From JAXDBM01 sp963709485 (lineage in GTDB: Bacteria; Desulfobacterota; Syntrophia; Syntrophales; Fen-1087), in assembly GCA_963709485.1 (NCBI GenBank), contig CAVPWE010000003.1, positions 186,001 to 250,000 on the forward strand: DNA of 64,000 nucleotides. The letters run 5' to 3'. The position numbers and the translations under genes are program-made. Positions 15,136 through 24,041 of this stretch are shown piece after piece. The number at the start of each line of letters is the position of its first letter. Positions within the stretch are counted from its first letter, which is position 1. The notes under the pieces are model-generated. The model saw only the letters and a list, made by a program, of their open reading frames with translations, was not told where the DNA came from and did no database searches.

Positions 15136-15304
15136 GCAAATTCGACGGATACCCAACCTTTCAACTGGCCATGAATGCAATATGTTTCTTGACTTTTCAA
15201 AGCATTAGGAACACAAAAGAACTGTATTCAAATAGGGCATCGTCAAAAGGTTAACAACCAATTTGGACCCTTTTTACAAGGGTGATGCCATGAAGAGATT
15301 ATTG

Positions 15305-15338
15305 AAACCCCGTGTCTCAAAAAGAGAGCGGGGTTTTG
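15305..15338. terminator. Hairpin terminator before the EFR1 genes
   Basis: AAACCCCG (15305-15312) pairs with CGGGGTTT (15329-15336), with an inner TCTC/GAGA pairing, and is followed by T residues. It probably ends an upstream transcript. Confidence 0.65.
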
Positions 15339-15451
15339 TGTTTTTAAGCACAAAACGAAAAACAAGCGATGCGCCAAATAACAAACGTAAAGCACCCATG
15401 AAAAACGGTTTACTCGACTCAACCTGATACTGTGATTAAGAGGAGGACATT

Positions 15452-16312
15452 ATGAGAAAAGTACTCATCGCATATTTTTCTCAAGGTGGCACAACGGCAA
15501 AAGTAGCCGCAAGGATTGCTCAAGGGATCAAAGATAAGATTTATGAAGCTGATCTCTTCAACATACAGAATGGAAAACCACCCGACATCAGCCAATATGA
15601 TATTTTAGGCATCGGTTTTCCTGTCTATGCTTATCGGCCTCCATTCACTGTAATGGATTATATAAAAACCTTACCAAACCTCAACGGAATGCCTTTCTTT
15701 GTATTCTACTTATATGGCACTTATCCCGGCACGACTGGTAATGTTGTCCGAAGAGCAATATCAAAAAAAGGAGGGAAAGAAGTCGGCTATACCCGTTATA
15801 GGGGTGAAGACTATGCGATGATATATTTAAAAAGAGGGTATCTTTTTTCTCCAGGGCATCCGACAGAAGAGGAACTGAGCAATGCGTATGCTTTTGGGGG
15901 GGATGTGATATCAAATGCGACTGTCAAAACCTATGCAAAACCACCATATGACCCTCAACCAGGCCTGATTTATAATATTGAAAGATTTGTGCTTTTAAGG
16001 CCATTTGTAAATCAATTCTATTCGCGTTTTTACATAGTTAAAGAGGAGAAATGCAATTCCTGCGGGATCTGTATCAAGAAATGCCCCACAGGAAACATTA
16101 CCATGAATGAGAATAGTTTTCCCAAATGGGGTAGAAACTGCATATCCTGCTGGTACTGTGAAATGAGCTGCCCATTGGAAGCAATCACTTGTCCTGCTGA
16201 CTGGCTTATTATGAAACCATTTGTTGCATACAATGTCAGGGAAGCAGTTTCAGATTCCTCGATTGATAAAGTCAAAGTGACGTTGAGCAAAGGAAAAGTG
16301 AAGCGGATTTAA
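15452..16312 (+). CDS. EFR1-type flavodoxin-ferredoxin protein
   Basis: 286 residues. A flavodoxin-like N-terminal domain (AYFSQGGTTAKVAARIA, then GIGFPVYAYRPP near 50 and FFVFYLYGTYPGTTGN near 90) is joined to a C-terminal 2[4Fe-4S] ferredoxin domain with CNSCGICIKKCPTG (near 197-210) and CISCWYCEMSCPLEA (near 227-241). This architecture, called EFR1, is common in anaerobes and is thought to pass electrons between flavin and iron-sulfur centres; its partners are unknown. The start has a strong GAGGAGG site. A second, shorter EFR1 gene follows 86 bases after the stop, so the two likely form one transcript. Confidence 0.85.
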   Translation: MRKVLIAYFSQGGTTAKVAARIAQGIKDKIYEADLFNIQNGKPPDISQYDILGIGFPVYAYRPPFTVMDYIKTLPNLNGMPFFVFYLYGTYPGTTGNVVRRAISKKGGKEVGYTRYRGEDYAMIYLKRGYLFSPGHPTEEELSNAYAFGGDVISNATVKTYAKPPYDPQPGLIYNIERFVLLRPFVNQFYSRFYIVKEEKCNSCGICIKKCPTGNITMNENSFPKWGRNCISCWYCEMSCPLEAITCPADWLIMKPFVAYNVREAVSDSSIDKVKVTLSKGKVKRI

Positions 16313-16398
16313 TTAATGAGACGATGTGATGAAAGCCTTGGCCAAATGAGCAGATAAATTCAACCAACCATGCAGCATATGTGCAAAGGAGATCGCTG

Positions 16399-17199
16399 GT
16401 GAATACCGATAAAGTCACGATGGTCTATTTTTCACCCACCGGCTCAACAAAAAAAATCCTGCAAGGAATTATTGAGGGAGTCCAGACGTCCGTGGTCAGG
16501 CACTTTGACTTAACACTACCGCCTGCACAAACTCAGGATTTCAAAATGAGGCAGGATGATTTTGCCGTCATCGGTGCACCAGTCTACACGGGGCGGATTC
16601 CCGGCATAGTTGTTCAGAGATTGAAACAGATCAAGGCAGATAAGACTCCGGCTGTCATTGTTGTCGTATATGGCAACAGGGCTTATGAAGATGCCCTTTT
16701 GGAACTCTCAGATCTCGTCATAGAGGCAGGGTTTATTCCCGTTGCCGCGGGTGCGTTTATCGGTGAGCATTCCTTTTCATCTATGACAACCCCGATTGCG
16801 GCTGGACGTCCGGATGCACAAGACCTGATGCAAGCAAGAGATTTCGGTGCAATGGTCGTGAAAAAAATGGGGGAAATGCAGAGACTGGATGCAACAGTGG
16901 CATTATCTTTGCCGGGGAATTTCCCATATAAAGCACCTATCGCATTGCCGGAGATGTCACCCCTAATACGGGAGGCTCTCTGTAATCTTTGTGGTGAATG
17001 CGCCGTTGTTTGTCCGACCGCTGCCATTACGGTAGATAAGACTGTGCTGATTGACAAAAAACAGTGTGTCCTCTGTTGCGCCTGTGTAAAAAGTTGTCCG
17101 ATCGATGCTTGTGTTATGGAAGAGCCGCTGATGAAACAAGTTGCACAATGGTTGAGTAAAACTTTCCAGGAAAGAAAAGCACCGGAGATTTTTGCGTGA
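16399..17199 (+). CDS. EFR1-type flavodoxin-ferredoxin protein (second copy)
   Basis: 266 residues from the chosen GTG, which has AGGAG seven bases upstream; an in-frame GTG at 16381 lies before that site and is unlikely. The FMN-binding phosphate loop is clear: YFSPTGSTKKI. The segment VIGAPVYTGRIPGIV and the glycine-rich VVVYGNRAYEDAL follow, then a ferredoxin domain with CNLCGECAVVCPTAAI and CVLCCACVKSCPIDA. It is diverged from the first copy, so this is an old duplication or two separate acquisitions. The role is electron transfer in the cytoplasm; no partner enzyme is adjacent. Confidence 0.85.
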   Translation: MNTDKVTMVYFSPTGSTKKILQGIIEGVQTSVVRHFDLTLPPAQTQDFKMRQDDFAVIGAPVYTGRIPGIVVQRLKQIKADKTPAVIVVVYGNRAYEDALLELSDLVIEAGFIPVAAGAFIGEHSFSSMTTPIAAGRPDAQDLMQARDFGAMVVKKMGEMQRLDATVALSLPGNFPYKAPIALPEMSPLIREALCNLCGECAVVCPTAAITVDKTVLIDKKQCVLCCACVKSCPIDACVMEEPLMKQVAQWLSKTFQERKAPEIFA

Positions 17200-17251
17200 T
17201 TTCGTTAGTAAGTTGTAAAAGGATTTCAACATTCTGAGAAAGGAGACTGTT

Positions 17252-17701
17252 ATGGAATTATCGGCAAAGGTTGAAATATTCCGGAAATGGGTACTGGGAA
17301 CGGGGATTTTTAACATCGTTGTTTATAGCACGCTTCTCTTTCCGTTCACGGTCAAGGTGTTGCTGGATATCTCTAACGCTATTAATAATGCTCTCGGCCT
17401 CGGTGGGATGAGTTTCCCGGTCCCCGCGAATACAAATCATCTGGTGATGATGCATGTTGTGGGGATTTGCGTGGTATGCCTCGGCATCATGCTGGTTATC
17501 GCCTCATTTGATGTCATGAAACGTGCCTGGTTCGTCTTCTGGGAGGGGTTGTTGAGAATAATAGCCTTCCTGTACATTCTCTTTTACGTTGTGTGTATGA
17601 ACTCCATAGCCACACTGCTTCTGTTCGGGGCAGCAGACCTGATTATAGGAATCATTTACATGTATTTTATATTTACAATTGAGGGTCTTTCAATAAAATA
17701 A
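17252..17701 (+). CDS. Four-helix integral membrane protein, unknown function
   Basis: 149 residues with four predicted membrane segments at about 15-37, 64-86, 93-115 and 118-142. The central histidines (NHLVMMHVVG) are near the start of the second helix. I do not recognise the family. It begins 52 bases after the second EFR1 gene with GAAAGGAG before the ATG, so it may be part of that transcript and could provide a membrane partner for the electron-transfer proteins; this is inference. Its stop overlaps the start of a tiny downstream frame. Confidence 0.7.
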   Translation: MELSAKVEIFRKWVLGTGIFNIVVYSTLLFPFTVKVLLDISNAINNALGLGGMSFPVPANTNHLVMMHVVGICVVCLGIMLVIASFDVMKRAWFVFWEGLLRIIAFLYILFYVVCMNSIATLLLFGAADLIIGIIYMYFIFTIEGLSIK

Positions 17702-17811
17702 TGCACGTAAGGACTATACTCATTATATTTTGGCTGCTCTGGCTCATGGTCTGGGTGGCGCCTTTGGACCTAACATTACCGTTAGGGGGTAAAGGAACAT
17801 TACAAATCTAA
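17701..17811 (+). CDS. 36-residue single-helix membrane peptide
   Basis: The ATG begins on the last base of the upstream stop codon (TAATG). The frame reads 36 codons, beginning MHVRTILIIFWLLWLMVWVA: an N-terminal hydrophobic helix, then a short Pro/Gly tail. Stop-start overlap and strong hydrophobicity suggest a real small membrane protein translated by re-initiation. No family is known to me. Confidence 0.5.
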   Translation: MHVRTILIIFWLLWLMVWVAPLDLTLPLGGKGTLQI

Positions 17812-17823
17812 GGAGGGAAAGTC

Positions 17824-18678
17824 ATGAAAAATATAATCGCAGTAGCTTTTGGTGTGGTGTTGGCTGTCGTTTTGATGGGTAGTTTCGCCTTCGCACAGCA
17901 GGATGCGAAAGGATGTGCCGATCCTCCGCTTTTTACACGGCTACCCGGCTTCTATCTCCGCGAGTGCCAGAAAAAAGCATTTGATGCTCATAACTTTATC
18001 GACCCCGTGACCAAGAAGCAGGTGTCCGTAGAAGGGCGCTGGTATTTTTACCTCTATATCGTCAAAGAGGGATTTAGAGGACAGAAATCGATGCTCCAGG
18101 TCGCTCGGAACTATACCAATGCAATCGAAAAGATTGGCGGCATTTTCTTTATCGAAAATCCAAATGGAAGGGACAATACCTGGATGAAGGTTAGCAAGGA
18201 GGGTAAAGAAATCTGGGCATCCATAGAGCAAGATAATTCGGGAGGTAATGCATATCAATTGTACATCGTCGAGAAAGCTGCCATGAAGCAAGAAGTAACC
18301 GCCGATGCGAAGTTCATGGCAGACGGTATCAGCTCCACAGGCCATGTCGCCATCTATGGCATCTACTTCGATTTCAACAAGTCTGACGTGAAGCCCGAAT
18401 CTGATCCTGCCCTCCAGGAAATCAGCAGACTCATGTCGGGCAATTCAAAACTCAAGCTGTTCGTCGTCGGTCATACAGACAATGTCGGAGGTGTCGACTT
18501 CAACATGAAGCTCTCCCAGGCACGGGCAACCGCCGTTTTCAAAGCACTGACTGCCAAATACAAGATCAATCCCCAGCGGCTGAGAGCCTATGGAGTCGGA
18601 CAACTTGCGCCGGTTGCTTCCAACAGGACGGAGGATGGACGAGCGAAGAATCGCAGGGTTGAACTGGTGGAACAGTAA
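17824..18678 (+). CDS. OmpA family outer-membrane/peptidoglycan-associated protein
   Basis: 284 residues with a signal peptide (about 1-24, ending FAFA). A middle domain of about 140 residues has an LPGFYLRECQKKAFDAHNF motif near its start. The C-terminal OmpA/MotB domain (about 180-284) contains YFDFNKSDVKPES, VVGHTDNVGG and the NRRVEL end. The C-terminal domain binds peptidoglycan. There is no beta-barrel domain; the N-terminal part resembles periplasmic OmpA-linked domains. The AAGGAGGG before the ATG is a strong ribosome site. The gene lies between small membrane proteins and a PKD-type exported protein. Confidence 0.88.
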   Translation: MKNIIAVAFGVVLAVVLMGSFAFAQQDAKGCADPPLFTRLPGFYLRECQKKAFDAHNFIDPVTKKQVSVEGRWYFYLYIVKEGFRGQKSMLQVARNYTNAIEKIGGIFFIENPNGRDNTWMKVSKEGKEIWASIEQDNSGGNAYQLYIVEKAAMKQEVTADAKFMADGISSTGHVAIYGIYFDFNKSDVKPESDPALQEISRLMSGNSKLKLFVVGHTDNVGGVDFNMKLSQARATAVFKALTAKYKINPQRLRAYGVGQLAPVASNRTEDGRAKNRRVELVEQ

Positions 18679-18808
18679 AGGCCGCATGGCCATTCAATTC
18701 CCGGACTGGTGATGGATTAAAAGATGCGTCGGGCGTTGTCGGAAGCGTGATCCCTCAATAACAAGCAAGGATATTTTCAGAAATGCAATGACATGAAAGG
18801 GGGGAGCC

Positions 18809-19990
18809 ATGAAACGTCAATTATTCGCCATTGTCATCGCGGTGATGCTCCTGTCCCATCTGCCCTGCCTGGGTGCGGAGACTCCGGGACCGAACAGACC
18901 GCCAATCGCCAACGCCGGGATGGATCAGCATTGTGGTGCGGGGGAAATGGTCTTTCTTGACGGCTCGGGAAGTTTTGATCCTGAGGGAAAACCACTCTCT
19001 TTTCTTTGGGAATTGCTCTACGCCCCCGAGGGAGTCGGCGGAGAAGTCCTGGTAAACCGGTTCAGCAAAACAGGAAGGCTCAACACGACAAAAGAAGGGA
19101 TGTATCTTGTTGCACTTACAGTCAACGACGGAAAGCTCTACTCCGAGCGGGATGTGGTTCAGGTAAGAGCTGATGCAGCTCCCGTGAATCCCGATCTCCT
19201 GTTGAAGGACCTGAAGGCGCTCGGGCTCTTCGAGGACAAACTCAACATGCTCGAAGTCACGCTCCAAAACAGAGGAGCACGGTTCGAGGGTTCAGTCACC
19301 ATGAATTTCGTTGCTCTCGATCGTCTCCAGGGTGGGCATGTGTCATTCGGCAAGGAGTACCAGAAGACGCTTTCACTCGAACAGGGGGAGGAACTGCGAA
19401 TGATCCTGAGTCGGCGCGAGATCCAGTGGCCTGTATCGGTCTGCATGGTTTCATTTGGCGTGTCGGCGAATGCCGGGGTGATTGAGGAAACGAAAACAAA
19501 CAACTCCGCACAATTGACAGAATATCGTGACAACTTGTTCGGCGGCTGCTCGTCCAGGATCGACGCGCTGAGCCTGAAGATAGAGAATCCGAATCGACCC
19601 GGGTATTTCGACTATGATGAGGTGCAACAGGGAGAAAATGTTGTTCTTATGAAAGGAGAGCAAAACATATACATGTATCTTACCCACTGTTGCCCTCAAG
19701 CTGATCATTTGCAAATAGCGGTTATATACAACACACAGGCTTCACACGAGACGACCCGGGAAAAGAACCTCTCCTTCGTCCTGGACCCACCGGGAGATGA
19801 TGCGTCAAAGGGCGACAGGAAGGAGTTTGCGACAATTGGAGTCAGTCCCGGGCAGGAGCATGCACGCCATGTGCTCGCCGGTGTTAGGATACCCGAGACG
19901 GATTCTTTGACAACACTGTCGATTGTGAGGAAAAGACCGGGATCGCCGTTCTATGAGATCCTGCGCAGTTTCAATCTGACGACCCGATAA
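18809..19990 (+). CDS. Exported PKD-type domain protein
   Basis: 393 residues with a signal peptide of about 23 residues (ending CLGAE). A PKD/REJ-like domain follows at about 30-118: PPIANAGMDQHCGAGE, LDGSGSFDPEGKPLSFLWEL and the final VNDGKLYSERDVVQV strand. The second half contains a CARDB-like beta domain (about 130-240) and a cysteine-containing C-terminal region. PKD domains act as spacers or binding modules on surface proteins and hydrolases; no catalytic domain is visible. The ATG follows GGGGGGAG. It is likely periplasmic or surface exposed, next to the OmpA protein, but a shared complex is only a guess. Confidence 0.75.
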   Translation: MKRQLFAIVIAVMLLSHLPCLGAETPGPNRPPIANAGMDQHCGAGEMVFLDGSGSFDPEGKPLSFLWELLYAPEGVGGEVLVNRFSKTGRLNTTKEGMYLVALTVNDGKLYSERDVVQVRADAAPVNPDLLLKDLKALGLFEDKLNMLEVTLQNRGARFEGSVTMNFVALDRLQGGHVSFGKEYQKTLSLEQGEELRMILSRREIQWPVSVCMVSFGVSANAGVIEETKTNNSAQLTEYRDNLFGGCSSRIDALSLKIENPNRPGYFDYDEVQQGENVVLMKGEQNIYMYLTHCCPQADHLQIAVIYNTQASHETTREKNLSFVLDPPGDDASKGDRKEFATIGVSPGQEHARHVLAGVRIPETDSLTTLSIVRKRPGSPFYEILRSFNLTTR

Positions 19991-20056
19991 CTTTTCATTT
20001 TCCGGCTTTGAAATATAAGAGAGCAGAATGACGAAGCGACGAGGGAAAATGATATT

Positions 20057-20695
20057 ATGAGCGCGGAAAAACGGGACTTCGATAGAGAGGCGGCAGCTTG
20101 GGATGATAATCCCGCGAGGGTCAAGCTGGCGAAAGACATTGCCCATGCCATATCAAAACAGATCGTCTTGACGCCCGAAATGGATGTTATGGATTTCGGC
20201 TGCGGCACCGGATTGCTGAGCACTGAACTGTATCCCTATGTACGCTCTGTCACCGGTGTCGACAGTTCACAAGGGATGCTTGACATCTTCAACGGGAAGA
20301 TCGCGAAACTGAAGATGGACAAGGCCAAGGCTGTCCTGGTCGATCTTGAGAAGGGTGGCGCCTTGACGGGGAGTTATAATCTCGTTCTCTGTAATATGAC
20401 CCTTCACCATATAAAGGAAATGGCACCACTCTTCGATTGCTTTCGTGCAGTTACTGCTCCCGGCGGTTATCTGTGCATTGCGGATCTGGATCTGGATGGC
20501 GGTCAGTTTCACAAGGACAATGAGGGCGTATTCCATTTCGGATTTGATCGGGTGGACCTGCGCGGGATTTTCACTGAAGCGGGGTTTGACAATGTACGGG
20601 ACACGGATGCCGCGGAAGTGGTGAAACCCGCCCACAACGGAGGAATGAGACGGTTCACCGTATTTCTCATGATTGGTCAGAAGACAGCAGATTAA
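20057..20695 (+). CDS. Class I SAM-dependent methyltransferase
   Basis: 212 residues with the Rossmann methyltransferase motifs: the glycine-rich SAM loop VMDFGCGTGLLSTEL (near 46-60), the acidic end of strand 2 (GVDSSQGML), and motif LVLCNMTLHHIKEM near 110-123. The C-terminal part (YLCIADLDLDGGQFH, then FTEAGFDNV) is typical of small-molecule methyltransferases of the UbiE/Methyltransf_11 type. The substrate is unknown. It lies 66 bases after the PKD-protein gene. Close relatives act on small metabolites, and nothing nearby points to a particular pathway. Confidence 0.85.
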   Translation: MSAEKRDFDREAAAWDDNPARVKLAKDIAHAISKQIVLTPEMDVMDFGCGTGLLSTELYPYVRSVTGVDSSQGMLDIFNGKIAKLKMDKAKAVLVDLEKGGALTGSYNLVLCNMTLHHIKEMAPLFDCFRAVTAPGGYLCIADLDLDGGQFHKDNEGVFHFGFDRVDLRGIFTEAGFDNVRDTDAAEVVKPAHNGGMRRFTVFLMIGQKTAD

Positions 20696-20822
20696 GCGGA
20701 CTTCAACACATGGCAATACGTTTCACGGGAGCGATGTAATTACTCCCGTCTCCAGCGTGACCTTTGATGACTCTCTTTCGATCCGTAATCGTCGACACTG
20801 ATACCTGCCTAACACTCAAGAC

Positions 20823-20936
20823 TTGTAGGTGTGGACAGTAAACAGCAAATATCATTATACGTCCAGGCTCCCTGAGCAGTACGGGCTTAAATCTACTGCA
20901 CAAGAGATCTAACCGCCAATCTCGCTTACAAGGAAA
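20823..20936. repeat. Dispersed repeat module A, copy 1
   Basis: Roughly three quarters of the bases match 28566-28679 in an almost gap-free alignment, with long shared blocks such as AATCTACTGCACA and TAACCGCCAATCTCG. A weaker copy lies at about 23760-23850. It is joined directly to module B here. Confidence 0.75.
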
Positions 20937-20951
20937 AATGAAGCGCCTGCG

Positions 20952-21081
20952 TAGCACGTACAAGTCTGCGATGCCGACCATCGACGGTACTGTTTTGTTT
21001 CGGGGGTGAAACAGTGCACCCTCACTGATGCCGATTTTTCGGGAAGGGCTCCGTGAACTGTTTCTTGAATAAAGCATGCGG
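20952..21081. repeat. Dispersed repeat module B, copy 2
   Basis: Shares the block starting TAGCACGTACAAGTCTGCGA and continuing for about 130 bases with 15006-15135. It is noncoding in both places. Confidence 0.75.
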
Positions 21082-21153
21082 CATTTTTGGTGAGCAGGCT
21101 CTCTTTCAATCGCAAAGATGGACTCTGTCGATGACTGATTTAACGGAGCTTTT

Positions 21154-21960
21154 TTAAATTTCGGGATGAAACCATTTTTTTGTCTCTTTGTCTGATGGAA
21201 AAAGAAACTCCAGCCGGAGTTCTTGGGTGGTCAAATCAAGAGGTGTTCCAAGTGTCGTAATCATCGTGAAGAAGCATGCTTTATTTAAATTTTTTTCCAA
21301 AACCAAACTCATTATCGGGAGATTGCTGTCCATTTGAAAATCAATCGGAGCGTCGCTGTTCTTCAACTGTGAAATATCTTTGTACAATGCAATCAATTCA
21401 GCATTTTGAGTTGAAACCACCTCTTCCCACAATCGGGCAAGCAGAAATTGTTCGACAGCAGGCCAGCCTTTAACATAATTCCGCAAGCCATCTTCTGAGA
21501 AAAGAATGCGAATCGCATTGTCATACTTCTTTAATGCATTATCTCCCGCGTAGAACTTTACAATTTTCTCATAGCCGGAATTTCTCATCAGAATTTTATA
21601 ACCTGTATTGACCACGAAAGCAGGGTATGGCTCATGCTTTTCCAGCATGCGACGCAAAGCGCCCCTGACAAACTCCATCTTTTGTCCATCAAAAGGCTGT
21701 TCTTCAAACTCAGGAGCATAACCGGCTACCATCAAAAAGGCATTTCGGTGCCTGAAGGGCATTTTTAACGAATGGGCAATTTTTGAAACCAGATTGCGGC
21801 TGGGATTGGATTTGCCTGTTTCGACAAAACTCAAATGCCTGGGGGAAATATCAATATCCAAAGCTAAATCCATCTGGCTTTTTCTGCGTATGTGCCTCCA
21901 ATAGCGTATCATCTCACCAACTGATTCAAGGTTTTTTTCTTTTTTTATCAGAGTGCGCAC
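21154..21960 (-). CDS. XRE-family regulator with MmyB-like ligand domain
   Basis: 268 residues from the chosen GTG (21960), which has GGAGG eight bases upstream; the frame extends to an ATG at 22017, but that would place the ribosome site and an operator inside the gene. Residues about 12-70 are a helix-turn-helix (IRYWRHIRRKSQMDLALDID, then SFVETGKSNPSR). Residues 110-265 fit the MmyB-like PAS-type ligand-binding domain, with the YPAFVVNTGYKILMRN motif. Such regulators sense small hydrophobic ligands and control adjacent genes. It is divergent from a small membrane protein gene; two inverted repeats lie in the spacer. Confidence 0.85.
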   Translation of the reverse strand: MRTLIKKEKNLESVGEMIRYWRHIRRKSQMDLALDIDISPRHLSFVETGKSNPSRNLVSKIAHSLKMPFRHRNAFLMVAGYAPEFEEQPFDGQKMEFVRGALRRMLEKHEPYPAFVVNTGYKILMRNSGYEKIVKFYAGDNALKKYDNAIRILFSEDGLRNYVKGWPAVEQFLLARLWEEVVSTQNAELIALYKDISQLKNSDAPIDFQMDSNLPIMSLVLEKNLNKACFFTMITTLGTPLDLTTQELRLEFLFPSDKETKKWFHPEI

Positions 21961-21965
21961 AAATC

Positions 21966-21980
21966 TTACCTCCAAGGTAA
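21966..21980. promoter_or_regulatory. Operator 1 of the XRE regulator
   Basis: TTACCTCCAAGGTAA is a perfect six-base inverted repeat around three bases. It overlaps the ribosome site of the regulator gene, so binding would repress that gene. Confidence 0.55.
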
Positions 21981-22027
21981 TAGACTTCTTTACCACGAAT
22001 GATATAGTTATCGGCAAGATAATTCAA

Positions 22028-22042
22028 TTACCTTTAAGGTTA
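22028..22042. promoter_or_regulatory. Operator 2 of the XRE regulator
   Basis: TTACCTTTAAGGTTA repeats operator 1 with one arm mismatch. The centres are 62 bases apart, about six helical turns, on the side of the divergent membrane-protein gene. Confidence 0.5.
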
Positions 22043-22073
22043 TCACAAAACATATATCGAAGGGAGAGAAGCT

Positions 22074-22418
22074 ATGAGAGCATTCAGAATTCTGTTGGGT
22101 TTGATTTTTACATGCATTATCATTTACACTGCCGTTGTAGGCATAAATCATGGATGGAACCTGTTCCCGGTTTTCTTCGGCGATATGGCGGCGATGACCT
22201 GGGCAGGGCAGTTCAATTTAGATTTCACCGGCTTTTTGATACTTTCCGGATTGTGGCTCGCCTGGCGTCACCATTTCTCAGCCACTGGACTCGCATTAGG
22301 AGTGCTGGGCTTTTTTGGCGGGATGAGCGTACTCGCTCCTTATCTCCTTATTGCCAGCTATAAGGCAAAGGGAGACATGAAGGTGCTGCTGTTGGGGAAA
22401 GTCAGGGCTGGCGCTTGA
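22074..22418 (+). CDS. Small three-helix membrane protein
   Basis: 114 residues with three hydrophobic segments at about 5-27, 47-66 and 71-95, and the motif NHGWNLFPVFFGDMAAMTWAG between the first two. I do not recognise the family with certainty. The ATG has GGGAGAGAAG upstream. It is divergent from the XRE/MmyB regulator and shares the spacer with two operator-like repeats, so it is the likely target of that regulator. The QueG-like gene follows 62 bases after its stop and may be in the same unit. Confidence 0.7.
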   Translation: MRAFRILLGLIFTCIIIYTAVVGINHGWNLFPVFFGDMAAMTWAGQFNLDFTGFLILSGLWLAWRHHFSATGLALGVLGFFGGMSVLAPYLLIASYKAKGDMKVLLLGKVRAGA

Positions 22419-22480
22419 CAAACCGCCTGTTATGTAATCCAATTATTGCTGAATAGACCGTCGAATCGAAGGAGCATGAA

Positions 22481-23536
22481 ATGGAGAAACTGACAGGAAG
22501 GATCAAGGAACTGGCAAAATGTCTGGGGGCAACCGCCGTAGGAATTTCTACTAAGGAAACCCTGGCGGGGGGACCGCCTTCGGTCGATTTGTCTTATGTG
22601 CTGCCGGGGGCAAAGTCGGCGATCAGTTTTTTGGTGCCACTGAATCAGTCTTATATAGAACCGTATCTGCAGAAAATGGATCACCGCTCTCACGAAATGG
22701 ACAATATCCGCACCAACTCACTTGTGACCGGCATTTCCTTTGAAATAGCGAGTTACCTGACCCAAAAAGGGTATCCGTCTGTCGGGCAGACAGCCAATTT
22801 GACCTACCGGACCGATACGCCGAATGGTCCTCTCGATGAAAAACCCCCTGTATCCCACAGATATTTGGCGGTTCGATCCGGGATCGGCCATTTTGGCCTT
22901 TCCGGAAATGTGATCACCAATGAGAATGGTGCGGCGGTGATCCTGGGATCGCTGGTCACAACAGCTGCACTGATTCCTACTGAGCCCTTACCGGCAGGAA
23001 ACAATTACTGCGATGTATGCCGGCTGTGCATTGCTTCCTGCGCATCAGGATATATGGACGCGGATAACAGGACCGTCGTCCGCATGGGTAATATTGATTT
23101 CTCGTATTCCCGTCATCGCAGCCATAGTCGATGTGACTATGTCTGCGGCGGTTTCACCGGTCTGCACAAATCCGGCAGATGGTCAACATGGTCTCCTTCC
23201 AGGTTTCCAATACCCGAAAAAGATGAGGAGTTTCTACCCGCCATCATTGCCGCAGCGGATGCATATAAAAACAGACCTCGTCAGGAAGGAGGCTTTTTTC
23301 ATTTTTTGATGCCCGGAAACCGCATCAATTTCACCTGCGGCAATTGCATGCTTGTGTGTCATCCGGATAAAAAAGTCCGCAAGCGGCGTTATAAAATGCT
23401 TATTCAAAGTGGTGTGGCAGTTCAACGGCCTGATGGAACATGCGAGGCGGTTTCACCGGCAGAAGCCAAAAAACGCCTTGGTAAGATGCCCCGTGAACAG
23501 CGAGTATTGTATGAAATCACTAAAAACAAAGAGTAG
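22481..23536 (+). CDS. QueG-like [4Fe-4S] protein
   Basis: 351 residues, similar in layout to the epoxyqueuosine reductase/reductive dehalogenase-like group. A cobalamin-binding-like N-terminal domain holds AVRSGIGHFGLSGNVITNENGA near 130-150. Cysteine motifs CDVCRLCIASCASG (near 177-190) and CGNCMLVCHPDKKVRKRR (near 287-304) follow. True QueG reduces epoxyqueuosine in tRNA with cobalamin; this protein has a long insert between the two cysteine groups and may serve another reduction. GAAGGAGC precedes the ATG. The position behind a regulated membrane gene fits a specialised enzyme rather than housekeeping tRNA modification. Confidence 0.75.
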   Translation: MEKLTGRIKELAKCLGATAVGISTKETLAGGPPSVDLSYVLPGAKSAISFLVPLNQSYIEPYLQKMDHRSHEMDNIRTNSLVTGISFEIASYLTQKGYPSVGQTANLTYRTDTPNGPLDEKPPVSHRYLAVRSGIGHFGLSGNVITNENGAAVILGSLVTTAALIPTEPLPAGNNYCDVCRLCIASCASGYMDADNRTVVRMGNIDFSYSRHRSHSRCDYVCGGFTGLHKSGRWSTWSPSRFPIPEKDEEFLPAIIAAADAYKNRPRQEGGFFHFLMPGNRINFTCGNCMLVCHPDKKVRKRRYKMLIQSGVAVQRPDGTCEAVSPAEAKKRLGKMPREQRVLYEITKNKE

Positions 23537-23759
23537 TCGTATTCACTATTATGGTGATTGACCCTTCTAAAAGAACAAAAAGGTAAATTGTCCTGTGTTG
23601 GTCCAAATGAGAAATTCATATTGATAGTCATTGAAGATATCAATTCATTATCATTGATTATTCATACTGACACATTCATTGATGTGTGGGTGTTTCCACG
23701 TTCCAGCACACGACATTTTCCCGCAGTTCAGTCCTGCACAGTTCGGGTTGAAACCCGCT

Positions 23760-23850
23760 TTGCTGTTGCACCAGCCATAAATCTCGATTTCAAAGAATGA
23801 TTAACAGCCGTCTTTATATGTACTGTAAACCGAACGTCATCGTACATGAA
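23760..23850. repeat. Dispersed repeat module A, diverged copy
   Basis: Shares AATCTCGATTTCAAAGAA-like and GTCTTTATATGTACTGTAAA-like blocks with 28640-28715. The rest of the 500-base gap 23537-24041 shows no gene to me. Confidence 0.5.
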
Positions 23851-24041
23851 CTCAACCATAAATCGAGGCGCCGGTCTTGGGCACGAAATCCTTCTGCGGA
23901 TGATGAAAAGCCACAACCGAGTAGAATAAATTAATCGCCACAGATGGTTGCGTTTTGTGTATTGATAAAGGAGGTATACGCTGTTAAACAAATACGAGAT
24001 CTTGAGGTTCGAGGCGTTTGGAATCCAGAAAGGAGGGGACG

